In this document: positions 39,997 to 48,842 of the stretch, in pieces
Numbering within the stretch: position 1 is the first letter of the stretch
Layout of the letters: each line of letters starts with the position of its first letter
NCBI RefSeq assembly: GCF_000988205.1
Contig: NZ_LAYQ01000001.1
Span: 271,416 to 335,415, forward strand
Origin: Corynebacterium minutissimum
Lineage (GTDB): Bacteria > Actinomycetota > Actinomycetes > Mycobacteriales > Mycobacteriaceae
Direction of reading: 5' to 3'
Length of the DNA stretch: 64,000 nt
Program-made: the position numbers and the translations under genes
The notes under the pieces: generated by a model
What the model was told of the DNA's origin: nothing
Database searches by the model: none
Seen by the model: the letters and a program-made list of their open reading frames with translations, nothing else

Positions 39997-42900
39997 ATGG
40001 CTAAGAAGGATTTGACGCGTACTGTTGTACGCCGCCGCGGTACCACCATTGCTGCCGCTGCTCTCTCCGTGGCGCTGGTGGCGCCGTTTGTACACCCAGT
40101 TGTTTCCCACAGTCTGCAGCAGAAGCTCAGGCTCAGACTTCGGGCACGGTTGCTGCTACTCCAGTCACGGACCCGACCAAGCTGATTGAAGCGGATGGCA
40201 TTGCTAACGGTTATGTCACGAGCCGATTCGGTATGACGAACGCTCTGGCAACGCTGTCTGGTGTTATTGGCCTGAAGGAAACGAGTGCGTCGTCTTCCCT
40301 GAAGGGAACTATGGGCATCAATGACGCCACGGTGTACATGCAGTTCAAGGACCGTGATGGTACGATTTCGCCGATCTTCACTGCGAAGTCCCACCAGCTT
40401 GGCGACACCGCCGGTAACTACGTGTTCGATCTTCGGGCAAAGGATAAGGACGGCAATGTGCTTTCCCACCCGGACAGCGAGGTCCCGGGCGGTGAGTACT
40501 CCTTCGTTGATGCCAACGGTACACCGCACCTTTTCCGCGCACTTCGTGGGCAGGAGTACCGTATTTGGGTTGATTCGCCGCTGAAGAATGAGGAGACCGG
40601 CAACGAGCTGGGTTACGTTCGTCAGGCTGGTGGTGGTGTTCCGGGTGCGTGGGCACCTGTCACGCAGGGTTCGGCAAACGGTGCGTTCTACTTCGAGAAC
40701 TACAACATGCAGCGTACCGGCGTGTTCTTGGAGGAGCGTGCGCCGAGCGTTGACGAGAAGTCCTACATGGTGAGCCCGGAGTTTTCCATGGATGAGGAAG
40801 GTTGGCGCAAGCCTGGCCTTGGCGCGGATAGTCCGCGTTATTCCTACTTTGGTCGTGTCTGGTCTGATGCGGAGGGTGGTCCGGACCGTAACGAGACCGG
40901 CCCGCTTTACGAGTGGAAGGGTGATCAGCCGATTGCGGGTGCGAAGGTCTACGCCTCTGTGCTTTCCGATGAGGGTATTGCGGAGTTTGAGCGCCTGGCC
41001 ATTGCCGATAAGCCGTTCCGTGAGCAGGCTGCCGCTACGAAGGCCATGATCGAAAACATGCGGGCGAACGGCAAGGAGCCGATCCTTAAGACCGTTGGTG
41101 CTGTAACCGATGCGGAAGGCCGCTACACCATCCGTATGGGTGAGGATATCGGCGACCGCATCAAGAATTACACCTACATCTGGGCGGAGAATGACGGCAA
41201 GGTCTTGAACTCCTTCAGTGGTTTCCCGACGCCTGTTTTCCAGAAGGTAAACGGAAACGCGGGTGAGAACCCGAACTGGGGTGGCGCGGTCGGTATTCCG
41301 AGTCACGCCAATCACCGTTGGTACAACATCAACTTCGCTGAAGTTCAGGCCGACATCGCGCATTTGGACATCGTTAATTACGATTCCTACCTCAACCCGG
41401 CGGATCTTCCGGAAGGTATCAATAACCTTGAGCCGGCGAAGATCAAGTTGACGGGTGCGCTGCCGTTTTCTGGTGATAACAAGATTCGTTGGATCGGTCC
41501 GGATGGAAAGCAGATCGGCGAAGATTGCAAGGTCGATACCCTGGCGGACGCTGCAAATTGCTCTCTGGATCCCGAAGATTTCAAGAACCCGGGCACGTAT
41601 GTCGCGCAGCTGGTCAATGCTTACGATGTTGTCGTTGGTCAGGATTCCTTCATTGCGGTGGATAAGGTTCGCCAGAACGGTGAATTTGAGCCGCAGTACG
41701 AGGACGCTACTGCTCCTGCCGGTGAGAAGACCACGGTGGAGGCTCCGAAGGACAAGGACGGCAAGGAGATTCCGGAAGGAACCACCTTCGCACCGGGTGG
41801 TCAGGTGACTGACCCGGAGGGCAACAAGATCGACAAGCCGGAGTGGGTGACGGTTAAGCCGGACGGTTCGATCGAGGTTGAGCCGCCTGCAGATGCCAAG
41901 ACTGGTGACTACACGATCCCGGTTGTTGTGACTTACCCGGATGGTTCCCGTGAGACCATCGAAGCCAAGGTGACTGTCGAGGAACCGGATGCTTCTGATA
42001 AGACCACGGTTGATGATTCCAATGTGAATACTGTTGATCCGACGAACGATCCGCAGGATTCTGGCATCAAGGTTGAGAACAAGGACGACGACACCAAGAT
42101 CTCCGCTAAGGATGAGGATGGCAACGAAGTCCCGGTTAAGATTGACGAGGACGGCAAGGTCATCGTTACTCCGGGTGAGGATGTTGATGGTCCGATTAAT
42201 GTGACCATTGAGGATCCGGACCTGCCGGAGGGCAAGGTCGAGGTTGAGGTTCCGGTTAAGGATCACGAGAAGGGCAAGGACGACAACGGCAACGGCACGC
42301 CGTCCGATGAGTCCGATAAGACCACGGTTGATGATTCCAATGTGAATACTGTTGATCCGACGAACGATCCGCAGGATTCTGGCATCAAGGTTGAGAACAA
42401 GGACGACGACACCAAGATCTCCGCTAAGGATGAGGATGGCAACGAAGTCCCGGTTAAGATTGACGAGGACGGCAAGGTCATCGTTACTCCGGGTGAGGAT
42501 GTTGATGGTCCGATTAATGTGACCATTGAGGATCCGGACCTGCCGGAGGGCAAGGTCGAGGTTGAGGTTCCGGTTAAGGATCACGAGAAGGGCAAGGACG
42601 ACAACGGCAACGGCACGCCGTCCGACGAGCAGCCGCAGAAGCCGGGTCCGTCCTGGCCGATTGATCCGAACAAGCCGGGTGAGGATGAGAAGCCGGGCGA
42701 CGAGGACAAGGTAACCAAGCCGTCCATCAACCCTGTTACCGAGGATGACAAGGAAATCTCCGGTACCGGTAAGCCTGGTACTGACATCACTGTGGTTATT
42801 ACCGACAAGGACGGTAATAAGACCGAGAAGACTGTCACTGTCGGCGATGACGGCAAGTGGAAGGTCGTTGTTGACAAGAACCTGAAGGCTGGCGACAAGA

Positions 42901-43355
42901 TCACCGCTACCGACGCTGACGGCAATAAGGCTGAGGCTACGGTGAAGGAGAAGCCGTCCAAGCCGGCTCCGAAGCCGGATGATTCCTCGGATTGGACTGG
43001 TTCTTCCAACCTGTCTGAGCGTTGCATCAACACCGGTCTGGGTATTGGTATCCCGCTGCTGTTCCTGATTCCGGTTGGTCTGGCTTCCCAGATGAACATT
43101 CCGGGTCTGTCGGAGTTTGTTGCTCCGATTAACAAGCAGATTCAGGATCTGAATACCCGTCTGCAGCAGCAGGCTGGTGTGTTCAATGGCCCGTTGGCTG
43201 ACCAGGTCAATGGTATTAATGCTCAGCTGAAGCGCTTCGGTGCTGACTACCAGCAGGCTGCTGGTGCTGTGGCTCTGATTGCTGCTGGTGCTTTGGCTAT
43301 CGGCCTGTTGGCTGATGCTTGTGCACCGGGTGCTGGCGAGGGTTCCTCTAACTAA
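39997..43355 (+). pseudogene. Large exported repeat-domain surface protein, frameshifted after the signal peptide
   Basis: The start (39997, with AAGGAAAGG upstream) encodes a signal peptide, MAKKDLTRTVVRRRGTTIAA, in one frame. From about 40106 the homologous-looking mature sequence (SAAEAQAQTSGTVAAT onward) continues in the -1 frame to 43355. One missing base near TTTCCCA (40103-40109) would explain this; restored, the protein has about 1119 residues. Parts: a unique N-terminal region, a Cna-B/carboxypeptidase-like segment (GAKVYASV, TDAEGRYTI), a YPDG/Rib-like domain (PVVVTYPDGSRETIEA), two identical ~106-residue repeats, an Ig-like domain and a C-terminal module with two hydrophobic stretches (IGIPLLFLIPVGLA and VALIAAGALAIGLLA). 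No LPXTG motif. Whether it is decayed or a sequencing error is open. Confidence 0.75.
41997..42625 (+). repeat. Tandem duplication inside the surface-protein gene (318-bp period)
   Basis: The first copy starts at 41997 and the second at 42315. By eye the first 311 bases of each copy are identical, encoding about 104 residues (DKTTVDDSNVNTVDPTND and onward). Exact nucleotide identity, including third positions, points to a recent duplication or gene conversion. Confidence 0.9.
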
Positions 43356-43427
43356 GAGGAAGACCGCGATAACCGAGGGCCAGTCGGCCCCCGTGGCCGG
43401 CTGACACGCTAGAAGGTCAGTCTGTAG

Positions 43428-43481
43428 CGCCAAGCCCCCTTTCCCACTGTTTCCCTGCGGTGGGTAAAGGGGGCTTTGGCG
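43428..43481 (+). terminator. Terminator of the surface-protein gene
   Basis: CGCCAAGCCCCCTTTCCCAC (43428-43447) pairs with GTGGGTAAAGGGGGCTTTGG and the following CG (43460-43481), with small bulges. This gives a very long stem about 73 nt after the stop codon. Confidence 0.85.
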
Positions 43482-43611
43482 ATCCTGCACCCTGGGCCGG
43501 AGCCTCCGGGGGCCAGTGTGCCGTCGTATGGTGCGGTGAGTTTGGATGGTTGTGGGGAATCGGGGGACGTCGCCAAGCAGCGCGGCGTGAAATGTGTGCG
43601 ATAATTCGAGA

Positions 43612-44960
43612 ATGACTACCGTAGGCGACATCGCAGGCCAGATCGGAACCCCCTTAACAGCAAGCGCCACCAAGGTGCTGCTCCTCGGGGCGGGCGAGCT
43701 GGGCAAGCAGTTAGTAATTGCCTTTCAGAACTTAGGGCTTGAGGTTCACGCCGTGGACCGCTACGCAGGAGCACCCGCGCAGCAGCTTGCGCACTTTAGC
43801 TACATCGCAGACATTAGGGACCATACAAGGTGTGGGAGCTGACTGAGAAGATTAAGCCAGACTACGTAGTCCCAGAGGTGGAGACTGTCGCGGTGGAGAC
43901 GCTGAAGCGTATAGAGGAATTCGGCACCACCGTTGTGCCATCAGCGCGGGCCTGTGAGCTGACACAAAGCCGGGAGAGCGTGCGTGAGGTAGCTGAGAGC
44001 ATCGGCTTGCCCGTCACTGCCTATCGCTTTGCTGAGTCCGCTGAGGAGTTGCAGGAGGCAGTGGGGGAGTTGGGGCTGCCGTGCATCGTGAAGCCGGACA
44101 TTACGACCTCAGGGAAGGGGCACATCCTTCTTAAGGAAGAAGAGGACGTGGAGGAGGCCTGGGCCATGGTGCGCCACGTGTCCTCGGAGTATAAGCGCGT
44201 CGTGGTGGAACGCTTCGTCGACTTTGACTATGAGGTCACGCTGCTTGCTGTGCGCTCCATTGACCCGGCTACGGGCAAGATGGCCACGTGGTTCAGTGAG
44301 CCCATTGGCCACCGCCACGAGAAGGGGGATCTGGTGGAGTCCTGGCAGCCGATGGCGATGAGTGAAGACGCCCTAGCGAACGCACGCTCCGTTGCGGCGC
44401 GCATCTCCAACGAATTGGGCGGGCGCGGTGTTTATGGCGTTGAGCTCTTCGTAGCGGGTGATGAGGTGTACTTCTCCTCTGTCTCGCCGCGTCCTTTGGA
44501 TACCGCAATGCTGACTGGATACACACAGCGCTTCTCTGAGTTTGAACTCCATGTCCGCGCAATGTTGGGCTTCCCGATCGATGTGACGTTGGTCAGCCCC
44601 GGTGCGGCGGTCATTCTGCACGCGGACGCTGAGCTTGATGACGTCTCCTACTCCGGCCTCGATGCCGCCCTGGCTTATGAGGAAACTGACGTGCGCCTGT
44701 TTGGCAAGCCCTGGGCCTACGCCGGCCGCCGCATGGGCATGGTGGCTACGACCGCCGAGGACGTTGAGACCGCCCGCGACAGGGCAGCACTCGCGGCGGG
44801 GAAGATTACTGTGGCGCCGGGCTCGTCTTCTGGGGCAGGCCAGGTGGATGCGCAGCCGGTGACTCCCGCTGGCTCGCCGGTCTCCGACATCGAGGTTATT
44901 GAGGTCCCTGAGCCGGTCGTCGACGTTGATCCGAAGCTCACGCGTTCCGCGGATGATTAA
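43612..44960 (+). pseudogene. purT: Formate-dependent GAR transformylase PurT, frameshifted
   Basis: PurT makes formyl-GAR from GAR, formate and ATP in purine synthesis. The ATG 43612 starts an N-terminal domain ([20 protein letters not shown]) that ends in frame at a stop near 43842, after ADIRDHTR. The continuation [19 protein letters not shown] lies in the -1 frame from about 43830 and runs to 44960 with the ATP-grasp domain (GLPCIVKPDITTSGKG, GVYGVELFV, SPRPLDTAMLT). Restoring one base at AAGG (43827-43830) gives a 449-residue protein. The last ~45 residues form a Pro/Val/Glu-rich extension not usual in PurT (about 392 aa). A GTG at 43830 could start the second part, but it would lack the N-terminal domain. 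Confidence 0.85.
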
Positions 44961-45612
44961 TGAGGCTCGGCGAGCCATAAAACTGATTAATGGGGGTAGT
45001 GGCCTAAGCCCCGTGGGATGAGGTTTCTAATGGGGAATGACGGCCGTGCTTTGTGCACGGCCGTTTCGCGTGTCTGCGAGGTGTAGCGGTAAGGGTGCTA
45101 AGTGCTCGCGAGTACGAGCTTTCGCGGGCCTTGGGGTGCTGCAAGGTGGTGAGGTTCGTAGGTGCGTACAAGGGGATTAGGCCAGCGCGGGCGCGCACAG
45201 TGCTGTTGCGCTGGCGGAAGGTTTCCTAGCGCAATCCGGATGGGCGAAAACTGATGTGTAAACTTAGTAAATCTTAGGTTGAGAATTATAAGAAATATTT
45301 AGAAGTTAACGATGTGAAGGTAAAATAGAACAAGTGGGCGGTAGATAGGAGCTGCCTGACTTGAAAACGGTCTAGTGCAGCACAAATACGCTCCAACTTG
45401 GATATAGGCGAAATTTATAGAGCAATGAGATACCTTGCAGCTTCCTGTGTTGAATGATAGTCTCCTGAGTGGACTATAAGAGTGCGTGAGATTCGTGAGA
45501 AGAATCGCCGGTCAGGGTGTAAAAACCTACGTCCAGATTTCAGATTGGTTCAGTGGTCTAAGGCTGCTGTGTAGAAAACTTGTAGACATTCACATCATTC
45601 GAAGAGGAAACG
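44961..45612. other. Long AT-rich intergenic region before the VaFE surface-protein gene
   Basis: The first ~100 bases hold the purT terminator. From about 45230 to 45612 the base composition turns clearly AT-rich compared with the flanking genes, with tracts such as TTATAAGAAATATTT (about 45286-45300), and should contain the promoter and a long leader of the surface-protein gene. I see no coding sequence or RNA gene. Confidence 0.6.
45040..45067 (+). terminator. Terminator of purT
   Basis: ACGGCCGTGC and GCACGGCCGT form a perfect 10-bp stem with a TTTGT loop followed by TTCG. It lies 79 nt after the purT stop. Confidence 0.85.
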
Positions 45613-48600
45613 ATGAGTAGATTAAGGAATATCTCCAGAGAGGGGTGGATGGTCTTTACTGCTGTGCTTACAGCAATTGCAGTAATTGCGGCCATGGTTA
45701 CCGTTCCCTGGGCGAAGGCTGGCGCGGCCGAGCCGACTGATTTCGTGCCTAACACCACCTTGGGCGCTGAAAATGCGAAAATTGGCGGAGATCATAGCTG
45801 GGGCCAGCTTGTGTGGGCTGGTGTTCCGCCAGAAGGTGCGAGAAACCCTCACAAGAACAACGATGTCGGATGGGGCTGGTGTATTGATTACACTGTTGCC
45901 GATCCCATGCTCAAGAAGGGCAGCTACAAGAAGTCCACAGCAGGTGCGATTCGCTTTGATGACCCGAAGTTCCAGAATGCGGCTATCGGCATTGCAATGA
46001 AGCTGCGTGATGCTACGGCGGCTGGCGATAAGAAACTTGCTAACCGTTACAGCGTTTACTTGGCAGCGCTCGTCTCTGATGCGTCGGGTAGGGCTGCCGC
46101 GATTAAGTTTATTCACGCAAACGACGGCGGAAATGTTTCTGGTCTGGCACGTCCGCTCCACGGGTTCGACGGCAATTCAGAGGATTTCACGGCGAACACG
46201 GGGCTGCGCATTCTAAAGGACAATGCCCAAACGCTCGACCAGCAGTTTGAAGCCGATCCGTCGGTTACTATCCCTGAGCAGCCGGCGGATGCCTTCATCA
46301 CTGTGGTTGGCCCTAACGGCATAACCACTCATAACAGTGGTGGGGGACAGCGTGTGGTTCCGATTGACCAGCCTGGTCTGCCGGATGATGGCGGCGAGAA
46401 TCCGGGTAAGGATGAGGAGAGCAACCCGAATCCGAAGCCGACTCCGTCGGAAAGCACTGAGACTGAGCCGTCCACGACCGATGAGCAGACCACCGAGGAG
46501 ACCACTTCTGAGGAAACCACGTCTGAGAGCTCTGAGGCTGAGACGACTTCTGAGGAGCCGACCACGGAGGAGACGACCGAACCGTCTGAGCCGTCGACGA
46601 CCGATGAGCAGACCACGGAGGAAACCACCTCTGAGGAAACGCCATCTGAGAGCACCGACGAGTCGACGACCGAGGAAACTGAGGAGCCGACTCCGACCCC
46701 GACCACTGACGTAGTTCCGGAGCCGACCCCGACGACTTCTCAGCAGGAGAAGCCGCGCAAGCCGGAGATCAAGACCCAGGCCAAGTTTGATGGTGACAAG
46801 CAGCAAGTTGTTGCTGGCGCAACCGTCATTGACACGGTTCACTACGAGGACTTGGTTCCTGGTAAGAAGTACACCCTGAAGGCCGAACTTCGTAACAAGG
46901 CTGCTGACGCTAATGGCGAGCACGCTGTCGTTGGTACCGGCTCGCAGGAATTCACTGCGGAAGCTGAGTCCGGCGACGTTGCGGTAAAGATTAACGTCGA
47001 TAAGCAGCTCGAGTCCCCGATCGCTGCTGCCGTTGCTTTCGAGAAGCTCTTCTCTTCCGAGGTAGACAAGGATGGCAACGACATCTCCGGCTCCCATGAG
47101 GAGAAGGAGATTGCCACTCACGAGGACATCAACGACGAAGCACAGACCGTTATCACTGTCTGGAACCCTGAAATCGGTACGACGGCCAAGTTTAAGGACG
47201 GCAACCGCGTTGTTGAGGGCGCCACGGTTATCGACACCGTGACGTATAAGGACCTTGTTCCGGGTAAGAACTACACCCTGAAGGCAAAACTGATCTCCAA
47301 GGAAGACGGCACTACCGTTCTGGGTGAGGCTACCCACACCTTCACTGCGGAGAACTCTGCTGGCTCTGAGGACGTTGAGATCGTCGTCAACGACAAGGCC
47401 AAGGACGGCGTTACCGCTGCAGTTGCTTTTGAGAAGCTCTTCTCTTCCGAGGTAGACGAGGACGGCAACGATATCTCCGGCTCCACCGAGGAGAAGGAGA
47501 TTGCTAAGCATGAGGATATCAACGACGAGGCACAGACTGTGACCTCTGAGCTGAACCCGTCGATTAAGACCAAGGCTGAATTCGATAATGCTAAGCAGGT
47601 TGCTGCCGGCGTCGTAGTTAAGGACACTGTTTCTTACACCGACCTAGTTCCGGGTAAGGAATACACTCTTAAGGCAGAGCTGCGTAACAAGGCTCTCAAC
47701 GAGAACGGTGAGCATGCTGTTATCGGTCGTGGTGACCTGACCTTCACTCCGAAGAGCTCTGTAGGTGAGGTCGTTGTTGACATCAAGGTCAATGAGGACC
47801 TTGAGGGTGTAGTCAAGACTGCGGTTGCATTCGAGAAGCTGTACTCCAAGCAGGTTGATGAAACCGGTAAGGATGCTCCGAAGAACGAGGGTGACGGAAA
47901 TGAGATCACCACGCACGAGAACATCAACGACGAAGATCAGACTGTGACCTCTGAGGAGGAGCCGTCTGAGTCGACGACCCCGAACGAGCCGGGTGAGGAG
48001 ACCACTCCGAACCAGCCGGGCGAGGAGACCACTCCGAACCAGCCGGGTGAGGAGACGACTCCGAACGAGCCGGGTGAGGAGACGACCCCGAACGAGCCGG
48101 GTGAGGAGACCACCCCGAACCAGCCGGGTGAGGAGACCACTCCGAATAACCCGGGTGAGGAAACGACTCCGAATAAGCCGGGTGACGAGCCGTCTGAGTC
48201 CACGACCGAGACTCCGGATGACGGCGACGGTAAGGATAAGGACGACAACGATGGCAGCTCGAAGAAGTCCGATCTGCCGTGGTGGCTGCTGCTCATCCCG
48301 GGTCTGGGCCTCATCAAGCTCATCATTGATGGTGGCAATAGCGGTGACGGTGGACATGATGGTGGCCACGATGGCGACCACAACGCTGAGGTCATCGAGG
48401 ACAACGGCCGTGGCGGTGACCATGGTGAGTCCACCGGTGACAACGCTGGTGAACCGTCCGAGCAGACTGGTGACAACACCGGCCGCGATGACCGCGAGGT
48501 CACCGTCCTGGACGCAACTCCGCCGGAGGACTCCGGTCAGCCGCTGCCGTCCAACGCAGAGCGCGTGGAGATCAAGCACGTACCTTCCGGTGCGACGAAG

Positions 48601-48633
48601 CTTGACCCAGGCATGAAGGACTTCATCAAGTAG
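45613..48633 (+). CDS. VaFE repeat (ester-bond domain) surface protein
   Basis: A 1006-residue exported adhesin-like protein. Layout: signal peptide (1-~42, cut near AKAGAAEP), an N-terminal globular region (~43-255) with GWGWCIDYT whose Cys could form a thioester, a Ser/Thr/Glu stalk (~260-385), three VaFE units (~388-780), eight PNxPGEETT repeats (~788-859), a hydrophobic segment LPWWLLLIPGLGLIKLIID (~888-906) and a Gly/His/Asp-rich tail of ~99 residues ending KLDPGMKDFIK. Each VaFE unit has the VAFEKL core, a DTVxY strand (possible ester Thr) and an AQTV/DQTV end (possible ester Gln). No LPXTG sorting signal is visible. GAGGAAACG precedes the ATG, and the next gene encodes a sortase-like protein. 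Confidence 0.82.
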   Translation: MSRLRNISREGWMVFTAVLTAIAVIAAMVTVPWAKAGAAEPTDFVPNTTLGAENAKIGGDHSWGQLVWAGVPPEGARNPHKNNDVGWGWCIDYTVADPMLKKGSYKKSTAGAIRFDDPKFQNAAIGIAMKLRDATAAGDKKLANRYSVYLAALVSDASGRAAAIKFIHANDGGNVSGLARPLHGFDGNSEDFTANTGLRILKDNAQTLDQQFEADPSVTIPEQPADAFITVVGPNGITTHNSGGGQRVVPIDQPGLPDDGGENPGKDEESNPNPKPTPSESTETEPSTTDEQTTEETTSEETTSESSEAETTSEEPTTEETTEPSEPSTTDEQTTEETTSEETPSESTDESTTEETEEPTPTPTTDVVPEPTPTTSQQEKPRKPEIKTQAKFDGDKQQVVAGATVIDTVHYEDLVPGKKYTLKAELRNKAADANGEHAVVGTGSQEFTAEAESGDVAVKINVDKQLESPIAAAVAFEKLFSSEVDKDGNDISGSHEEKEIATHEDINDEAQTVITVWNPEIGTTAKFKDGNRVVEGATVIDTVTYKDLVPGKNYTLKAKLISKEDGTTVLGEATHTFTAENSAGSEDVEIVVNDKAKDGVTAAVAFEKLFSSEVDEDGNDISGSTEEKEIAKHEDINDEAQTVTSELNPSIKTKAEFDNAKQVAAGVVVKDTVSYTDLVPGKEYTLKAELRNKALNENGEHAVIGRGDLTFTPKSSVGEVVVDIKVNEDLEGVVKTAVAFEKLYSKQVDETGKDAPKNEGDGNEITTHENINDEDQTVTSEEEPSESTTPNEPGEETTPNQPGEETTPNQPGEETTPNEPGEETTPNEPGEETTPNQPGEETTPNNPGEETTPNKPGDEPSESTTETPDDGDGKDKDDNDGSSKKSDLPWWLLLIPGLGLIKLIIDGGNSGDGGHDGGHDGDHNAEVIEDNGRGGDHGESTGDNAGEPSEQTGDNTGRDDREVTVLDATPPEDSGQPLPSNAERVEIKHVPSGATKLDPGMKDFIK
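47974..48189 (+). repeat. Eight tandem 27-bp repeats (PGEETTPN-type)
   Basis: Eight copies of a nine-residue unit TTPN(E/Q/N/K)PGEE lie between the last VaFE domain and the membrane segment. Units differ only in the fourth residue after TTP and in synonymous sites. This is a wall-spanning stalk typical of Gram-positive surface proteins. Confidence 0.9.
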
Positions 48634-48700
48634 TCCAAACTGCAACACCATCCCAGCCCTCACCGGTTGGGGTTGGTAAGGCGCAGAGAGCAATGATGAC

Positions 48701-48734
48701 AATCCCCTCCAGGGCGTAAACGCTGGAGGGGATT
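48701..48734 (+). terminator. Terminator of the VaFE surface-protein gene
   Basis: AATCCCCTCCAG and CTGGAGGGGATT form a perfect 12-bp stem with a 10-nt loop, 67 nt after the stop codon. It separates this gene from the sortase-like gene. Confidence 0.85.
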
Positions 48735-48842
48735 CGTCGTCTGATTTTTAGTCTATTGTTTAAAGCGAATAACTAGAGCCAATACTTTTATAAGTTAAAT
48801 CTCAGAAGCTAGAACGTAGAAGCTAGGAGCGAGGAATAGAAA

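Noticed and set aside
40083..40112. Programmed -1 frameshift at TTTCCCA in the surface-protein gene
   Set aside because: In the reading frame used, the heptamer is not positioned as X XXY YYZ, and no stimulatory structure follows, so an indel is simpler.
39969..43706. Open frame of 1245 codons on the minus strand opposite the surface-protein gene
   Set aside because: It mirrors the repeats of the plus-strand gene (the same duplicated block appears) and has no start context or domain; the plus strand encodes recognisable domains.
47974..48189. CRISPR-like array of short repeats
   Set aside because: The 27-bp units are directly adjacent without spacers, in frame, and encode a Pro/Thr/Glu stalk.
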